DNA from: Sambucus nigra
Taxonomy: Eukaryota > Streptophyta > Magnoliopsida > Dipsacales > Adoxaceae
Assembly (NCBI GenBank): GCA_949130495.1
Contig: OX422221.1
Span: 156,419,241 to 156,483,240 of the forward strand
Length of the DNA: 64,000 bases
Direction: 5' to 3'
Made by a program: the position numbers and the translations under genes. A model generated the notes under the pieces. The model did not search any database, was not told the origin of the DNA, and saw only the letters and a list, made by a program, of their open reading frames with translations. Shown here piece after piece: positions 33,532-45,760 of the stretch (positions are counted from its first letter, which is position 1; every line of letters begins with the position of its first letter).

Positions 33532-34287
33532 AAAGGTAATGGAAATTTGATAAATGAGGAAAGGTTCTAAATTTAAGTTATTACTTTTCTTTCTTTTATG
33601 TAAATGACATTTCATTTCATCATTTAGTTAAATTGTAATGTAAATTTATCATCCTTATCATTCATACATAACTGTTCATTTCTATCATGCTTTTCATTTC
33701 TTCTGGTGATTATATAGAACCCGGCCCTGACCGGTTTACTTTCCTTGTTGTGTATATGATTGTATCCGCTCAGGTGCTCCCCCGCAAGGACGCCAGTTTT
33801 GATGTTCCCATTCCTTTGCTTTCGACGAGCTGTAAGATTTTGCGGGTTATTACTGGACATTGTATTAGACGCTCTCATCTTTGTATTCTAGATATGATCG
33901 GGTCTTTTCATCGGGCGTGTGGCCCAAACATTTGTACTTGTTTAATGAATGTATTAGGTAAAAATATTTAAATTGTTGTACTTTATTGTATGTTGCTGTG
34001 GATAGACAGCCTTTTTAACCCTGTTGATTACTTTCATCTTAGTTGTATTATATATATTCGTGTGGAATTCCACTTGCTTATTAGAAGTTTTTTTTTTTAA
34101 TTTGAATTTCTTAACTGCATTTTAAATTTCTAAACTTTTTAGCAACCCGTTTTCTGATGTATTGGGCGGTTTTCTCGTATACTCAGTTTCTATTTTGTGA
34201 TGCTGAGAATGATATTCATCCGTGATGCCTATTACATTTGGGTATCGGGCTGGCCACCCCTTATCTCGGATCGCGGGTTGTCACAGA

Positions 34288-34305
34288 TGGTATCAGAGCA
34301 TCAGG
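34288..34305 (+). other. Primer binding site of D
   Basis: TGGTATCAGAGCATCAGG, 2 bp after the LTR, for initiator Met-tRNA. Confidence 0.92.
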
Positions 34306-34465
34306 TTCTAGAGTCTTTAGGATCTATGTGGATTCGTCACGTTCTACCGTAGCGTTCTTTGATATAGAGCCTAATGTTAGGACTGTGTAGTTGTCTATGT
34401 TTGCGATCTTATGCAAGATAGATAGTTTCAAATAGTATTTTAACTCTATTGTTTCTTCATCTCGA

Positions 34466-35230
34466 ATGTTGCCTAGAGAGGTCGCCCAGCGAGACGAAAT
34501 AGAGTTGTAGAAGAGGAGGTAGATTCTCTACCACCGCCACAAGGGACCGTTAATGCTGTGGATGTAGCAAACATAGTATCACAAGCGGTTAGCGCCGCCA
34601 TGACCGCAGCGGTTCAATAATTTCCAGGGACTCATGATGTTCGAACTCCTATGAGAGTCCTTTCTAAAAGGCAATTCCCCCAGAATTCGAGGGAGGCACG
34701 GATGTTATCAAAGCCAATAAATGGAATGAGGATAGACAATGCCACCTTCGAATGATAGAATGTAGCGAGGAAAGAAACAAGTCCTTGCCACTTTCAAGTT
34801 AGTCGAATCTGCATTATACTGGTGGGAGATGATGACCACACCAGAGCAGAGAGACAAAAATTACGATCACTAAGTTTTGGGCTTTGTTAGATCGTGAGTA
34901 CGTTCCTCCCGCAGTTCAAAAAGGGAGATGAGAAAGAAGCTCCAGGATGTTGTGCAAGGAGAGAGAGATCAGTTGTGGAGTATGAAGCGGAGTTCACCCG
35001 GTTGGCGAGTTTTGTACCGGATGAAGTGGCTCCGGAAGATAGAAAGATCTCAAAGTTTATGTGAGGTCTAAACTGGAGAATCCGACAACAATTGCTGGGT
35101 AATCAAGCTTTACAAACTTTTGGTGAGGTTATGAATGAAGCCTCGCCCCATTGCCATGAGCATCGGTTATATACACCGAGTAGCAAGAAAGATACTGACG
35201 TGGGGCAAGCAGGAAAGCTAGGAGAACATG
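34466..35230 (+). pseudogene. gag: Gag remnant of D
   Basis: ATG at 34466 opens MLPREVAQ, soon stopped at TAG. Across changing frames come a Pro/Ala-rich part (VANIVSQAVSAAMTAA), the capsid word YWWEMMTTPEQR (about 34816-34851), EYEAEFTRLASFVPDE (about 34983-35030) and LGNQALQTFGEVMNEA (from 35095). These match the order in Gag of family A. Many stops and frame changes are present. No zinc knuckle could be found after it. Confidence 0.8.
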
Positions 35231-35883
35231 GGATTGGAGGAGGAGCATTTTCCCTCATCCCAACCTTTGGGTTATGAGCAGAAAGAGAGGGACCCTTGAT
35301 AAGGGGTTTCGTCTCAGATACTACGCTTTGGAAGGTTTATTGCTGGTGGCAATAAATTTAGGCACGGTGAGGGTGCTTCACAACATGTTGGTCGGGGTGG
35401 TCATGGAGGTAAAGACCCTTTGGGCCAAGGCATTTCCCAGTTTAGAAATAATGGGGGTCAGTTTCCTAGGGCTTCGTAGCAGCCATACATTTAGCTTCCA
35501 CCTCAGGTACCTGATCCGGTTGTTCCAATGCAGCAGGGACAGCTACTATATGGGAGAGTTTATTAAATTCGGGAGGTTATACTTCCTCCAGCTTCGTTAG
35601 CATCTCCTTCTATTATGGGTAAGTTTTATTTCGGAGGTGTTTGAGTTACGTATTATTTGAGGCGGGTGTTACGCGCTCAGTTGTTTTATGAGCTCTTCTC
35701 AGACTACATATTTGATGAGATCTGCTGAGAGTATTTTTACTAGTGTTGAGTTTTCTACGAGTGATGGTTCGCTCAATTCCTTGTTTGTTTACACATAGGG
35801 ATTTATTGTGGTATTTTGTGTTTTGAGGCCTATTTACTCGTCCTTGATATGGTCGGGTATGATGTGATTGGTATGCCTTATCT
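35231..35883 (+). pseudogene. pol: Linker and protease remnant of D
   Basis: Gly- and Gln-containing linker sequence precedes a short stretch near 35830-35875 that reads LVLDMVGYDVI-like in one frame, the protease segment seen intact in family A as [17 protein letters not shown]. The active site D-T-G was not found. The recurrent cassette begins immediately after this stretch. Confidence 0.5.
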
Positions 35884-35992
35884 CCACGACCGACACAGTT
35901 GAGTAGTAGCGTATAGGAGGGGTTCCTTGTTTGGATTCCTCTTTTGCGGGACGCTCCACGCGTGAACCTTGACGACGTTGGAAGTGGAGAGA
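35884..35992 (+). repeat. Recurrent cassette, copy 3 (in D internal region)
   Basis: Plus-strand reading GAGTAGTAGCGT, GGGGTTCCTTGTTTGG, GGGACGCTCCACGCG, ACCTTGACGACGTTGG: the complement of the C copies, so the same sense as the plus-strand element. It abuts the protease remnant. Confidence 0.8.
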
Positions 35993-36360
35993 TGTTGTTC
36001 TTTCTTCTTTTAGTTAATTTCATTTTGTTTTATTTTATTTTATTCTATTGTTTGAAAGGTTTAGCCGAGAATCACGTAGAAGAGTGATTAATGGCTATTA
36101 AAGTGCGAAATAGAAGCACTATATACAGGTCTCTCCTCTGATCGATGTGAGGGGGACTGGGATGCGAAGTCGAATTAAGGCTTCGGGTTATGCCTTCAGA
36201 AGAAGGCTATTTGAAAAGGTATATATATTGTGGGGTATATAATTATAAGGCTTTATGAAAAGTGAATGTTTGATTTGTTAAATCTTTAGTTATTTATATG
36301 GTAATGTATATAAGTAGAATCTTTTCGGTCCCGAACATGTGTCTTAGAACTGTATACCTT

Positions 36361-36475
36361 GATGACTGACAACGCGAGGTAGTAGTGTAACAGGAGGGTT
36401 CCTTGTTTGGATTTCGCTTCGGCGAGACGTCCCACGCATGAAACCGAGCAAATTTCGGGAGTTGAGAAAGGTCTT
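36361..36475 (+). repeat. Recurrent cassette, copy 4 (in D internal region)
   Basis: Landmarks GAGGTAGTAGTGTAAC, GGGTTCCTTGTTTGGATTTC, GCGAGACGTCCCACGC and GGGAGTTGAGA. About 475 bp downstream of copy 3. Confidence 0.8.
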
Positions 36476-37200
36476 AGGCACTAGGGATATACTTAGTATT
36501 AGGTGTATACGACTTAGATAGGATATAGTATAGGTAGGTAGACCTTAGGATTGTTTGGACATAAGGCATTTAGTTTATGTGACGTTAGTTTAGGGAGGTT
36601 TTCGGGAGTTTACCACAAATAAGTTGTGTGTTAACTCTAAGAGGGATTGTTTCCTAGTAACGAGAAGTGTGATATTTGAAGAAATTCGGTTGGTTAGGCC
36701 GAAGGAGATGGGGCCTCTCGTAGTTAGAATGTTACGTTGGCACTCAGCTTTCGTAAAGAAGGGTGAATTGACTTTCACTCCTGAGCCCATATTTTTAAGC
36801 TCGAGGATGGATTAAATTGACAAGTATCTGCCATGATGAGGGTGTAATAATACCGAAGTATCGACTTATTATTGATGCGCCTCATAAGTTTAAATGTGTG
36901 AGAAGTATTATTCCCTGTTTGAACTGAAGTTCAGCGTGGGGGTGACCGCTGTGTAGGAAAGGGAAGTGTTACTTCCTGAGTAGAAATTTAATCCTTCGTT
37001 CGAGGAACAATTTTGTTGCAAGATGTCATAGGAGAGACAAGGGTGGTTAAGACCACATATAAAAGCTGCTGATTTAGGAAACAAAACTCTTCTCTTATGA
37101 CCTTGAGGGTGGGGTGCATTTCCATAAGATAATTTTTGTCCCGAATGAATGGACTTAAGAAAGGCAGATATGGTGGGATCTTGCGGTTCTAAGGTTGCGT
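36476..37200. other. D internal region, no domain recognised
   Basis: This is where reverse transcriptase and RNase H would lie, but no VDYRELN-, FGLTNAP- or FIDD-type motif was seen. Short frames exist without similarity I can name. Confidence 0.45.
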
Positions 37201-37960
37201 TACATCCGGGTAACGACATAATTTGTCAAGTTATGCGCCGCCAGTAGTAGTGGTCGGGCATGGCGAGGTTATTGGACTGCATGGGGTGCCTTTGATTTTA
37301 GTTTCCGACTGAGACAAGATTTTCATTTTCCACTTGTGGCTGGTTTCCAAGAAGCTATGGGAACCGAATGAAGATTAAGCACTCCTTATCATCCTTAAAC
37401 GGATGGCCAGACCTAAAGGGTAAACCTTATGTTGGGGGATATACTCCTTATGTGCGTGCTTGACTTCAAGTATAGTCGGGAACAGTGTCTCTCTCTAGTC
37501 GAACTCGCTTATAATGATTTCCATTGATTCGCTATCGGGATGGCGCTTTATAAAGCCTGGTATGGTAGGTCTTGTGGATCTCCCGCTTGTTGGTTAGAGG
37601 TGCGAGATGATAAGTCTCTCGGACCTGGAATAATTCGAGGTACTTCTTCGAATATTGATCTCATTAGGAATCGCATTCGTATAACCAAGATCGACGAAAG
37701 AGCAATGTCGATGAGGGGAGAAGACATGTGGATATTGAGGTCAATAGACCAAGTGTTGGTGCGAGTATCGCTTATGAATGGCATTAAGCATTTCGAGTAA
37801 AAGGAAAACTTGCACCGTGTTACGTTGGACCTTTCCTATATATGATAAGGTGGGTCCGGTATCCTATTAACTTGCTTTACTGAAACAATTGCAACAAGTT
37901 CATAACGTGTTCCATATCTCTCCTGTATAGTAGTACAAGAGATGTAATTGGTGCCCTTAG
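37201..37960 (+). pseudogene. pol: Integrase remnant of D
   Basis: Shifted frames carry LHGVPLILVSD at about 37279-37311, then TGA where Arg of the VSDRD word is expected, HP-T-DGQT-like sequence near 37388-37410, a YGRSCGSPACWLEVRDDKSLGPGI stretch equivalent to the GRPCRSPAYWLEVGDN region of family A (37562-37630), and a DQVLVRVS segment (37748-37771). The order and spacing match the A integrase. It has many stops and frame changes and cannot be functional. Confidence 0.8.
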
Positions 37961-38194
37961 GAACATTTCTTTCGAAGTAGATGCAACTTGACGTTCCTTA
38001 TGAGGAGTAGTCGGTTGATATTTTAGAGTAGGGAGAGTGGCGATTGAAATCGCTGGTAGTACCTTAGTTAGGGCGTATTGTAATTATCCTAGTGTCAAGA
38101 AGTCGACATGTGATCACGGGGATGACATGTGGAAAGGGTATCCGCATTTCTTCTTGCGAGGTATACCTGAATTTTGGGGGCAAAATTCCCTCAT
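37961..38194 (+). pseudogene. pol: Chromodomain region of D, very decayed
   Basis: The position between integrase and polypurine tract equals that of the chromodomain in A, and the end (ATTTTGGGGGCAAAATTCC, 38170-38188) matches the usual pol tail. The domain itself can hardly be read. Confidence 0.4.
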
Positions 38195-38207
38195 AAGGTG
38201 GGGAGAA
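38195..38207 (+). other. Polypurine tract of D
   Basis: AAGGTGGGGAGAA directly before the 3' LTR. Confidence 0.85.
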
Positions 38208-41034
38208 TGTAACAACCCTCTCTTTCGGTAGCCTATTTTATATTTATTTACTATGTGTAGTAATTAATTATAAAATGATAGATGTTGAGTAAATACTAAT
38301 TTAATATGAGAAAGGTTAATATTTACTGAAATGTTGTATGATTACCTGATGAGTAGGTAAAAATATCCATGTGGTGATTTATGGTGTCATAAGATATAAA
38401 ATGACATTTTGGTTTCATGAGAAACCATAACTTAAAATGAGTTATAAAATTTTCAAATGATAAATTGGAGGGTGTAGTTAGTCCCGATAGGTGCGAGACA
38501 CTAAAAATAAGTGCCATATTGTATTTTGGCATTTCGGACACTTTTGACTGGTTATAGCTTAAGTGCAGTGCGATTTATTATATCGCGTATTAGACATTTA
38601 AGTGGGCTCTTTAGACTTAAGCCCCGTTTATTTTTCCCCAACCCCATTTCTACTATTCCTTTTATTTCAAAAATTGAGCCCTAGAGAGAGAGAGAGAGGG
38701 AGAAAGAAGAAAGCTTTGGAGAAAAGAGAGATTGGAGCTTGGATCTTGCTTGCATCTTCTCAAATCTGATTTTCTACATTAAGGCAAGTTATTCTACTTG
38801 CTATTATATGATTTAAGGAGAATAATTAGTTGTGATAGTTATGAATTGTTGTGTTTAACCATTTTAGGGTTTTGTTGGATTTATGGGTATTAACCCTTGG
38901 AAATTGATTTGGATGATTAATATTGTAAATGATGGTAATTAGACATATTTGTGGTGTATTAGTTCCATTAAATGATATAGGATTTGGTTGTTGGAAGAAG
39001 AAATAGGGAGGCTTGGTCTGCTATGACCGGTCGACCGCAATTATCAGACCGGTCGACCGGGCCTTCGGTATAGGGCACTCTGCCTTCTTTCAAAGGCATA
39101 AATGTTGAGGCGCGGTCGACCGCGTCCCCCTTACCGGTCGACCGGCCATGCCGAAGTGAGCTTTCTGCTTTTCTTCTAAGGCAAAAATGTGAGACGCGGT
39201 CGACCGGTCCCCTGTTTTCTTCCACAAATTTTGCTTTTTGACTTTAAATCTTTTCTTTTCTTAGGGACTTAGGAACCTTCTTGAATGAAGTAAACTTTGG
39301 CTTTTAGAGTCCTAGTTGAGTCTGGTAGTCACCCTAGAGTGGAATGGATTTCACTTGGGGTTAAGTCCAGATGAGGGGGTGTTCCAAAGTGATGTTTAGG
39401 CATCACTCTTCCTGTTACTTCGTAATAGGAGGATAGAGGTTGTAGGCCCATGTTTGGAGACTTAAGGGCTTATCAAGATTTTTGAACTTTGGGGACTTAT
39501 AGGATCATAACGATCATTTGGAGATTTAGTCAGGACTTGTAAATTGAGGAATATTAATGACAATATTCGAGGGGAACTAGGTTCGTAGAATGAACCCAAA
39601 TTCTTAAAGGTGATAGGTTCAACTAAAATGGACCCAAATTGTGTTAATGATGATTGGTTCAAATAGAAGGAACCCAGTTGTTTAATAATGATAGGTTCGA
39701 ATAAAAAGAACTAATCAAATGGATATTTGAAATGGATATTTGAAATGGTATATGTTAATTTACTGATTACACACCTCTCTAAATGACATCATAAGGGAAG
39801 TTTGTGCGCTTGGTGATGCCCCCTGGCTAGTGAATGCAGGGTGGATATAGTCCTAGGCCGTATGCGGGGTTTTTATATGTTTTCTGTGCTGGTTAGGGGA
39901 TTCCGGGTGTGGTCCTGACTTTCCCGTAGGCATATGGCCACTTCCCGACGTTGCGTTATGATCCCAGGTTGTCTTGTATAGATAGTCCCTGGAAGATGAT
40001 GGTCATTTAGGGGCGCGCCCAGTGGGGAAACTCGGAGGGCCGGTCTTAGAATCGTTATATGTATATGAATATAACTTTTTTGCATCGAGTGGGACTTGAT
40101 GGATATATGCTATAAAGAGCATGATACGTGCCATAAAGAGCACGGGAATGAGATTAATGAGATATGTGCCATAAAGAGCACTTGAAATTAATGGTATTCC
40201 TATTAAGGAATGGAAAGATGAAACGGTAAGATAATTAACTATGGACATTAATAAATGGTTTTATTCCTATTAAGGAATACAAAAGGTAATGGAAATTTGA
40301 TAAATGAGGAAAGGTTCTAAATTTAAGTTATTACTTTTCTTTCTTTTATGTAAATGACATTTCATTTCATCATTTAGTTAAATTGTAATGTGAATTTATC
40401 ATCCTTATCATTCATACATAACCGTTCATTTCTATCATGCTTTTCATTTCTTCTGGTGATTATATAGAACCCATCCCTGACTGGTTTACTTTCCTTGTTG
40501 TGTATATGATTGTATCCGCTCAGGTGCTCCCCCGCAAGGACGCCAGTTTTGATGTTCCCATTCCTTTGATTTCGACGAGCTGTAAGATTTTGCGGGTTAT
40601 TACAGGACATTGTATTAGACGCTCTCATCTTTGTATTCTAGATATGATCGGGTCTTTTCATCGGGCGTGTGGCCCAAACATTTGTACTTGTTTAATGAAT
40701 GTATTAGGTAAAAATATTTAAATTGTTGTACTTCATTGTATGTTGCTGTGGATAGACAGCCTTTTTGGCCCTGTTGTTTACTTTCATCTTAGTTGTATTA
40801 TATATATTCGTGTGGAATTCCACTTGCTTATCATAAGGGGTTGTTTTAATTTAAATTTCTTAACTGCATTTTAAATTTCTATACTTTTTGGGAACCCATT
40901 TTCTGATGTATTGGGAGGATTTCCCATATACTCAGTTTATATTTTGTGATGCTGAGAATGATATTCATCCGTGATTCCTGTTACATTTGGGTATCGAGCT
41001 GGCCACCCCTTATCTCGGATCGCGAGTTGTCACA
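38208..41034 (+). repeat. 3' LTR of D
   Basis: 2827 bp with the ends of the 5' LTR. It is shorter by several small deletions, including about 23 bp in the last palindrome pair and about 40 bp near 39735. The palindromes that remain are unchanged although neighbouring bases differ. Confidence 0.9.
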
Positions 41035-42293
41035 CCATGATCAGTTCAGCAAAGGTAAAACAGGATTTTTGGGCTTAAGGGGTCTTTTATAATGGTTGTT
41101 TTGGGGTTATTTGGTTTTAGTATTGTTGGGAGAAGATGGAAGAAGAGATACCGAGAGTGAGAGAGAAATGGAAAAGGTGGGTGGTCTTACACCACCGCCA
41201 ACCACCAAACCACCACTCCTCCACCTTAGACCACCATAAAACCACCACTTTCAATATGTCTTCTTCCAAATTTGAAAAAAAAAACACTCATTTCCACCAT
41301 GATAACGATAGAGATATGGATTTTGGAGTTGTGTTTGGGGGTTTTCCTTGGAGAAGATGAAGTGGGTCTTGAATTGGAGCTTAGGAAGAAGAATTTAGTA
41401 AGCCCTTGAGGCTAGCTTTTAAGGTGGGGGTTACTCCTCCTATACTAACACCACCATTAAAGCCATTAGAGGTGGGTAACCTTACTCTTAGTGTAAGAAT
41501 GTCATTTTTTCATTGTAGCCTTGTATTTAGACTATTTGAGTGGGGTGTATTTAGTTCAATGGTATATTTGTCGTCTGAGATGATGATAAATATTTTGATG
41601 GAATAAAAATGAATAGAAAAAGGTTATTTTGTTAAAATTTAAGGATGGATAATTATTTCAAGGTTAGAAATAAAAAAAGTGGATATTTTATGAAAATGGT
41701 GTATTTTTTAGTAATTTTGATGAAAACCATTTTTATGGAATAAAATGTTGCAAAAAATGTGATTTGGTTGCAAAATGATATTTTTTTGAAATTAAAGAAT
41801 TAGTAAATATTGCAATGTTTTGGAATATTGAAAAATGGAATTTTGTGAAAAGAAACATTTCTAGAAGTATTGGTGTTAAACATTTTATGAAATTAATATG
41901 TTTACTTGGTAAATATTTGGTGAAAATATGTTTAAACCATGTAATAGGATTTTTGAGTTCAAAATCAATCTTATCATGCATATAAACTTGTAGTAATTTG
42001 ACATACAATGTATAAAAAAGTTTAAAGAAGATTTTGTTGTATTTAAATAAGAAATAATAAAAGTTGGGATTTTAGTCTTCAATATATGTGTAAGTGGGAC
42101 TAAAAGACAAAATGTTTATGAAGTTAAATGCTACATGTTAAATAAAAGTAATGGTAATTTCCTTATAAAGTTAGTCTTAAGTGTGAATGAATTTCTTTAA
42201 TGAAGAACTAGAGAAATGTGTGATTGGGAGATGTTGATAAAAATAATTAATTAAGTGTTAATGGGCAAACATGGAATAGTTAGTGAGTGTAAC
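41035..42293 (+). repeat. 3' LTR of B, third piece
   Basis: It matches about 21189-22450 of the 5' LTR and ends GTAAC before E. It includes a GA-rich stretch (41130-41180). Confidence 0.85.
42289..42293. repeat. Left target site duplication of E
   Basis: GTAAC, repeated exactly at 51775-51779. Confidence 0.85.
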
Positions 42294-42742
42294 TGTAACA
42301 ACCCGCCTAATGGGATACCGGGCGATCACTCCTATATCAAATTATAACAGGAGTTACATATGGATCATTCTCAGCATCACTGTCGAAAATCCATTTAATT
42401 ACTAATATCCTATTAGGCGAGCGTTAAAAACTTTTACTTAACTACTCTTTTTAACGATTAAAATAAAACATCCACAATTAAATGCGTAAATGAACTGAAA
42501 TGAAAATAAAATAAAATAAAATAAAATAACCGAACACTCGGTTCAAATATACAATCAGATCGAATAACGTGCGAAGAATAAATAAAAATTGTTGGACCAT
42601 GGGCCCGAATGTTTGTACAATACCTCCTATCTAGAGTACAAGGAATGAAACGTCTACCGAAAACCCGCAAGCATCCACAGTTGCTGCAGCAGACGTCTGA
42701 CTCGAAAGAATTTCCATCCAGGCGTCCCTGTGTCTGGACGCC

Positions 42743-42773
<31 letters not shown>

Positions 42774-43051
42774 TAGAAAGAAAGGAGAGTAGATAAACGG
42801 GTCAGAGCCCGAATTTTGAAAATATTTTGCAAGTGCATAAATGCTTTATTTTTAGAAAAATAGTTTTATGTTTTATCACATATTTAAATTGGTATTGCAC
42901 TCCCATGAGATACCCCTCACCTCTCCTCTAGTAGTGAACACCTAACGAACCCTAACACATACCCTAGTCAAGATATCACTGCCTAACTAGTCTATCACCC
43001 AACTACTATCTACCCCAGATAGTCCCAGTGCTAAGGGCTAAACTTCCCTCC

Positions 43052-43148
43052 ATTCTCAACACTGCACTAAGTTCGTGCGTGGGGTGTCTCGTAAAGCAAA
43101 ATCCAAACAAGGAACCCCCCCCCCCCGATACACTACTACTTGGTAGGG
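43052..43148 (-). repeat. Recurrent cassette, copy 5 (in E 3' LTR)
   Basis: Landmarks GTTCGTGCGTGGGGTG, TCTCGTAAAGC, CCAAACAAGGAACC and ATACACTACTACTTGG, with the C tract widened to 12 (43115-43126). Confidence 0.85.
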
Positions 43149-43365
43149 TTAATGGTAGAGATCCATTAGGCCCGTAGCACGCAACAAATGTATAAATATA
43201 TATATATACATCAACAATATGCGTCCGGATAATATCTCCCGGACTGAGGTTTACGTAATAAACTATATAATACACATCCGGATCTACCTCCCGGATTGAG
43301 GTGTATTCTATACTCATATCAAAACCTTCCATTTCCCTTCTCATATCCAGGAAATGTATTTAAAA

Positions 43366-43655
43366 GCCAATTCATTAGCATGAATTGCTTTACCATATCA
43401 TGTACTGTTAAAAGCCAATTTTATTATTATAAAAATGCTTTTCCTTTATATATCATCCCATTTCCCTTTTTATACTCAGGAAATATACCCAAAGCCATTT
43501 TCATTAGAATGAAAATGCTTTGATCAAATCATATGCTTCCACATCCCTTCTTCCATCCGGGAGTGTTACCGAAGCGAAACCTTTATCCCATTTCCCATTT
43601 TATACTCAGGAAATGTAAATATAAAGACAATTCATTATCATGAATTGCTTTAATA
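43366..43655. repeat. Four hairpins in E 3' LTR
   Basis: Units with arms AAAGC...GCTTT: AAAGCCAATTCATT/ATGAATTGCTTT, a version with AATTTTAT/ATAAAAAT, one with ATTTTCATT/AATGAAAAT, and one like the first. Changes in one arm are mirrored in the other. The 5' LTR has the series at about 49415-49710. Confidence 0.75.
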
Positions 43656-44020
43656 AATCTAAGACCGCCCCTCCGGGTTTCCCCATAGGACGCACCCCTA
43701 AATGGATATCATCTTCGAGGGCCTATCTATACAAGACAACCTAGGAACCTACCAATGTCGGGAAGCGGCCATATTGCCTGCGGGAAAGTCAGGACCACAC
43801 CCGGAATCCCCTAATTAGCGTAGTAATACAAATGCCCATATGGCCTAGGGACTATATCCACCCTGCTCAATAGCCAGGGGGCTTCACCACAACGCACGCA
43901 ACTTCCCTTATGATAGCGATTTAGGGAGCTGTGTAATCCATATTTTATCAATTATGAAAAACATTTCTCTTTCCATTTTGAAAATATTCATTTTTATATT
44001 TTCAAAATCATTTCCATCAT

Positions 44021-44023
<3 letters not shown>

Positions 44024-44060
<37 letters not shown>

Positions 44061-44068
44061 TATATATA
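44024..44068. repeat. TA microsatellite in E 3' LTR
   Basis: A nearly pure TA run; the 5' LTR copy near 50082-50110 is shorter. Confidence 0.9.
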
Positions 44069-44778
44069 CCTAAATCACACAGTATATACATATCCTATAT
44101 ATTCCTCCTAGAATATATAACCGGCCATAATGGCCTATATCATTTAACGATGACCATAATCCCAAAGATTCCCTCCAGGAATCATAATCATGCATCCATA
44201 TAAGCATGATACTAAACCCAAAGTATTTCTTACTTTAATAATCACTATATATCTCAATCCTATCTAAGGATTTATTGGATATCTCCAATGATACCCTTCA
44301 CTCTAAGTGAAATCAATAAATATCTATATTCCCAAATTATCCTAATTATCTCCTAGGATATACTTAACGATAATCGATATAATTATGCTTTCTATAAGCA
44401 TAATTATATAGGGATGTATGCCTACGAGAATTATCCTCGGGATTTATCTCACCCGAACAACCTTAAATTCAACGAGTTAAGGATTTCATTTCCTTGAACC
44501 CCAAGACTACACCTAGTCCAATTAATCATTTAGAAGTCCCCAATTTAATTAGGAACCCTCATCCATCAATTCCAGGAAATATTCTATTTTCCTCGAAAAT
44601 ATAGATTAAGGGTTATATACTTAAAACCCTTACTTTACCCTCCTAAATTGCCTTAATTTATGGACCATAAAGTCCTAAAAGGTCCTTTAGGTTATCACCT
44701 AATTAACCTCAAATCAATATGAAATGGAATCTATCCCATCCAAATCACCCTAAGAAAATTATCCACTTTCAGCAGGGG

Positions 44779-44854
44779 TCGATCGATCGACCCATGGCCG
44801 TCGATCGATCGAAGGCTTCGATCGATCGAAACCCCATGATTGATCGATCGATCA
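44779..44854. repeat. Four TCGA-core palindromes in E 3' LTR
   Basis: GTCGATCGATCGAC (44778-44791), GTCGATCGATCGA (44800-44812), TTCGATCGATCGAA (44817-44830) and TGATTGATCGATCGATCA (44837-44854). The 5' LTR has the same set at 50818-50895 with single changes. Confidence 0.88.
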
Positions 44855-45306
44855 AGTCGGGCAGCTTCTTCTTCGAGAAGCTGTTTCGTCCATGGAAGCT
44901 TCCCCCAAGCTTCCATCTCCTCACCCAACGGCCTACAACTTCTACCAACAACAAATACACTTATAATACGGGTCCTAAACATCCTAGAACCCGGAATCAC
45001 CCAATATTTTTGGTTAATTACTAAATTTCTCCAATTTACAAATTTTAGGGGTTTATTCGTTTTATCTCCCGAAAACCCATTTTAGCCATGAATACCCAAC
45101 CCAAAATCATTAGGGGTTGTTATACAAACAATGATATGAGATATTTATGCTCAAAAATAAATAAAGCAAGTAAACACTTACCTCGTGGATAAAATCCGAC
45201 GTCCTCGAGCCGAATCCTGCGGAGGCCGGCCGGAATCTCCCCCTTTTCCTCTTTTCTTCCCTCTCTTCTTTCTTCTTTCTCTTCTTTCTTCTCCCCCTCT
45301 CCCTCC

Positions 45307-45313
45307 TTTTATA
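45307..45313 (-). promoter_or_regulatory. TATA box of E, 3' LTR copy
   Basis: The complement is TATAAAA, followed in element sense by a GA-rich tract (45240-45306), a usual LTR promoter and leader layout. Confidence 0.55.
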
Positions 45314-45747
45314 AGGAGAAAAGGGTTAAATCCCTTAATACCCCCAAAACGACTCGTTTACTCATTTACGAGCCTATTTAACTCCAAAATTACCCAGAAC
45401 TTAATTTCGACAATCGGACACTCTTTACAGACTATCTCGAACATTCCGAGACTCATGGCGCAGTCGAAATTTCCATCCGAGGTACTTGACCGCAAATCAC
45501 TATTCTAACCCAAAATAAATAAATGCGGGTTTTCTACTCAAAATCTTACCTGTTTTTGTCGCTATACTCCACGGTGACATATAAATAAAATATTTCGACT
45601 TACATAGTCCCAAAATAATATATAACACCCTTCGAAAATCATTAAATCCTTGAGAATCCCAAAAATCACTATTTCGAGAAATTCTCCAAATTCCAAATTA
45701 TACTTAATTATGGAATTTAATCATCTCCAAAAGGGACGGTTATTACA

Positions 45748-45760
45748 TACTTCCCCCCTT
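45748..45760 (-). other. Polypurine tract of E
   Basis: The complement is AAGGGGGGAAGTA, directly beside the 3' LTR. Confidence 0.85.

Larger units (their letters stand above)
31405..34285 (+). repeat. 5' LTR of D
   Basis: 2881 bp from TGTAACAACCC to GTTGTCACA. It contains a GA tract (31880-31912), three pairs of CCGGTCGACCGG-type palindromes (32223-32429) and a hairpin series (33357-33531). Confidence 0.9.
31405..41034 (+). mobile_element. Complete decayed chromovirus D
   Basis: 5' LTR 31405-34285, primer site 34288-34305, internal region 34286-38207, polypurine tract 38195-38207, 3' LTR 38208-41034. The flanks CCAAG (31400-31404) and CCATG (41035-41039) match at four of five bases. Gag and integrase remnants confirm Ty3/gypsy on the plus strand. 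The LTR pair differs at many positions and by short indels. The internal region is only 3.9 kb and reverse transcriptase could not be recognised, so part of pol has been lost or replaced; the recurrent cassette sits in the gap. Confidence 0.88.
42294..45747 (-). repeat. 3' LTR of E
   Basis: 3454 bp, TGTAACAACCC to GGTTATTACA. It contains a TA run (42743-42775), a cassette copy (43052-43148) with a C12 run, four hairpins (43366-43655), a second TA run (44024-44068), four TCGA palindromes (44779-44854) and a TATA box on the minus strand (45307-45313). Confidence 0.9.
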
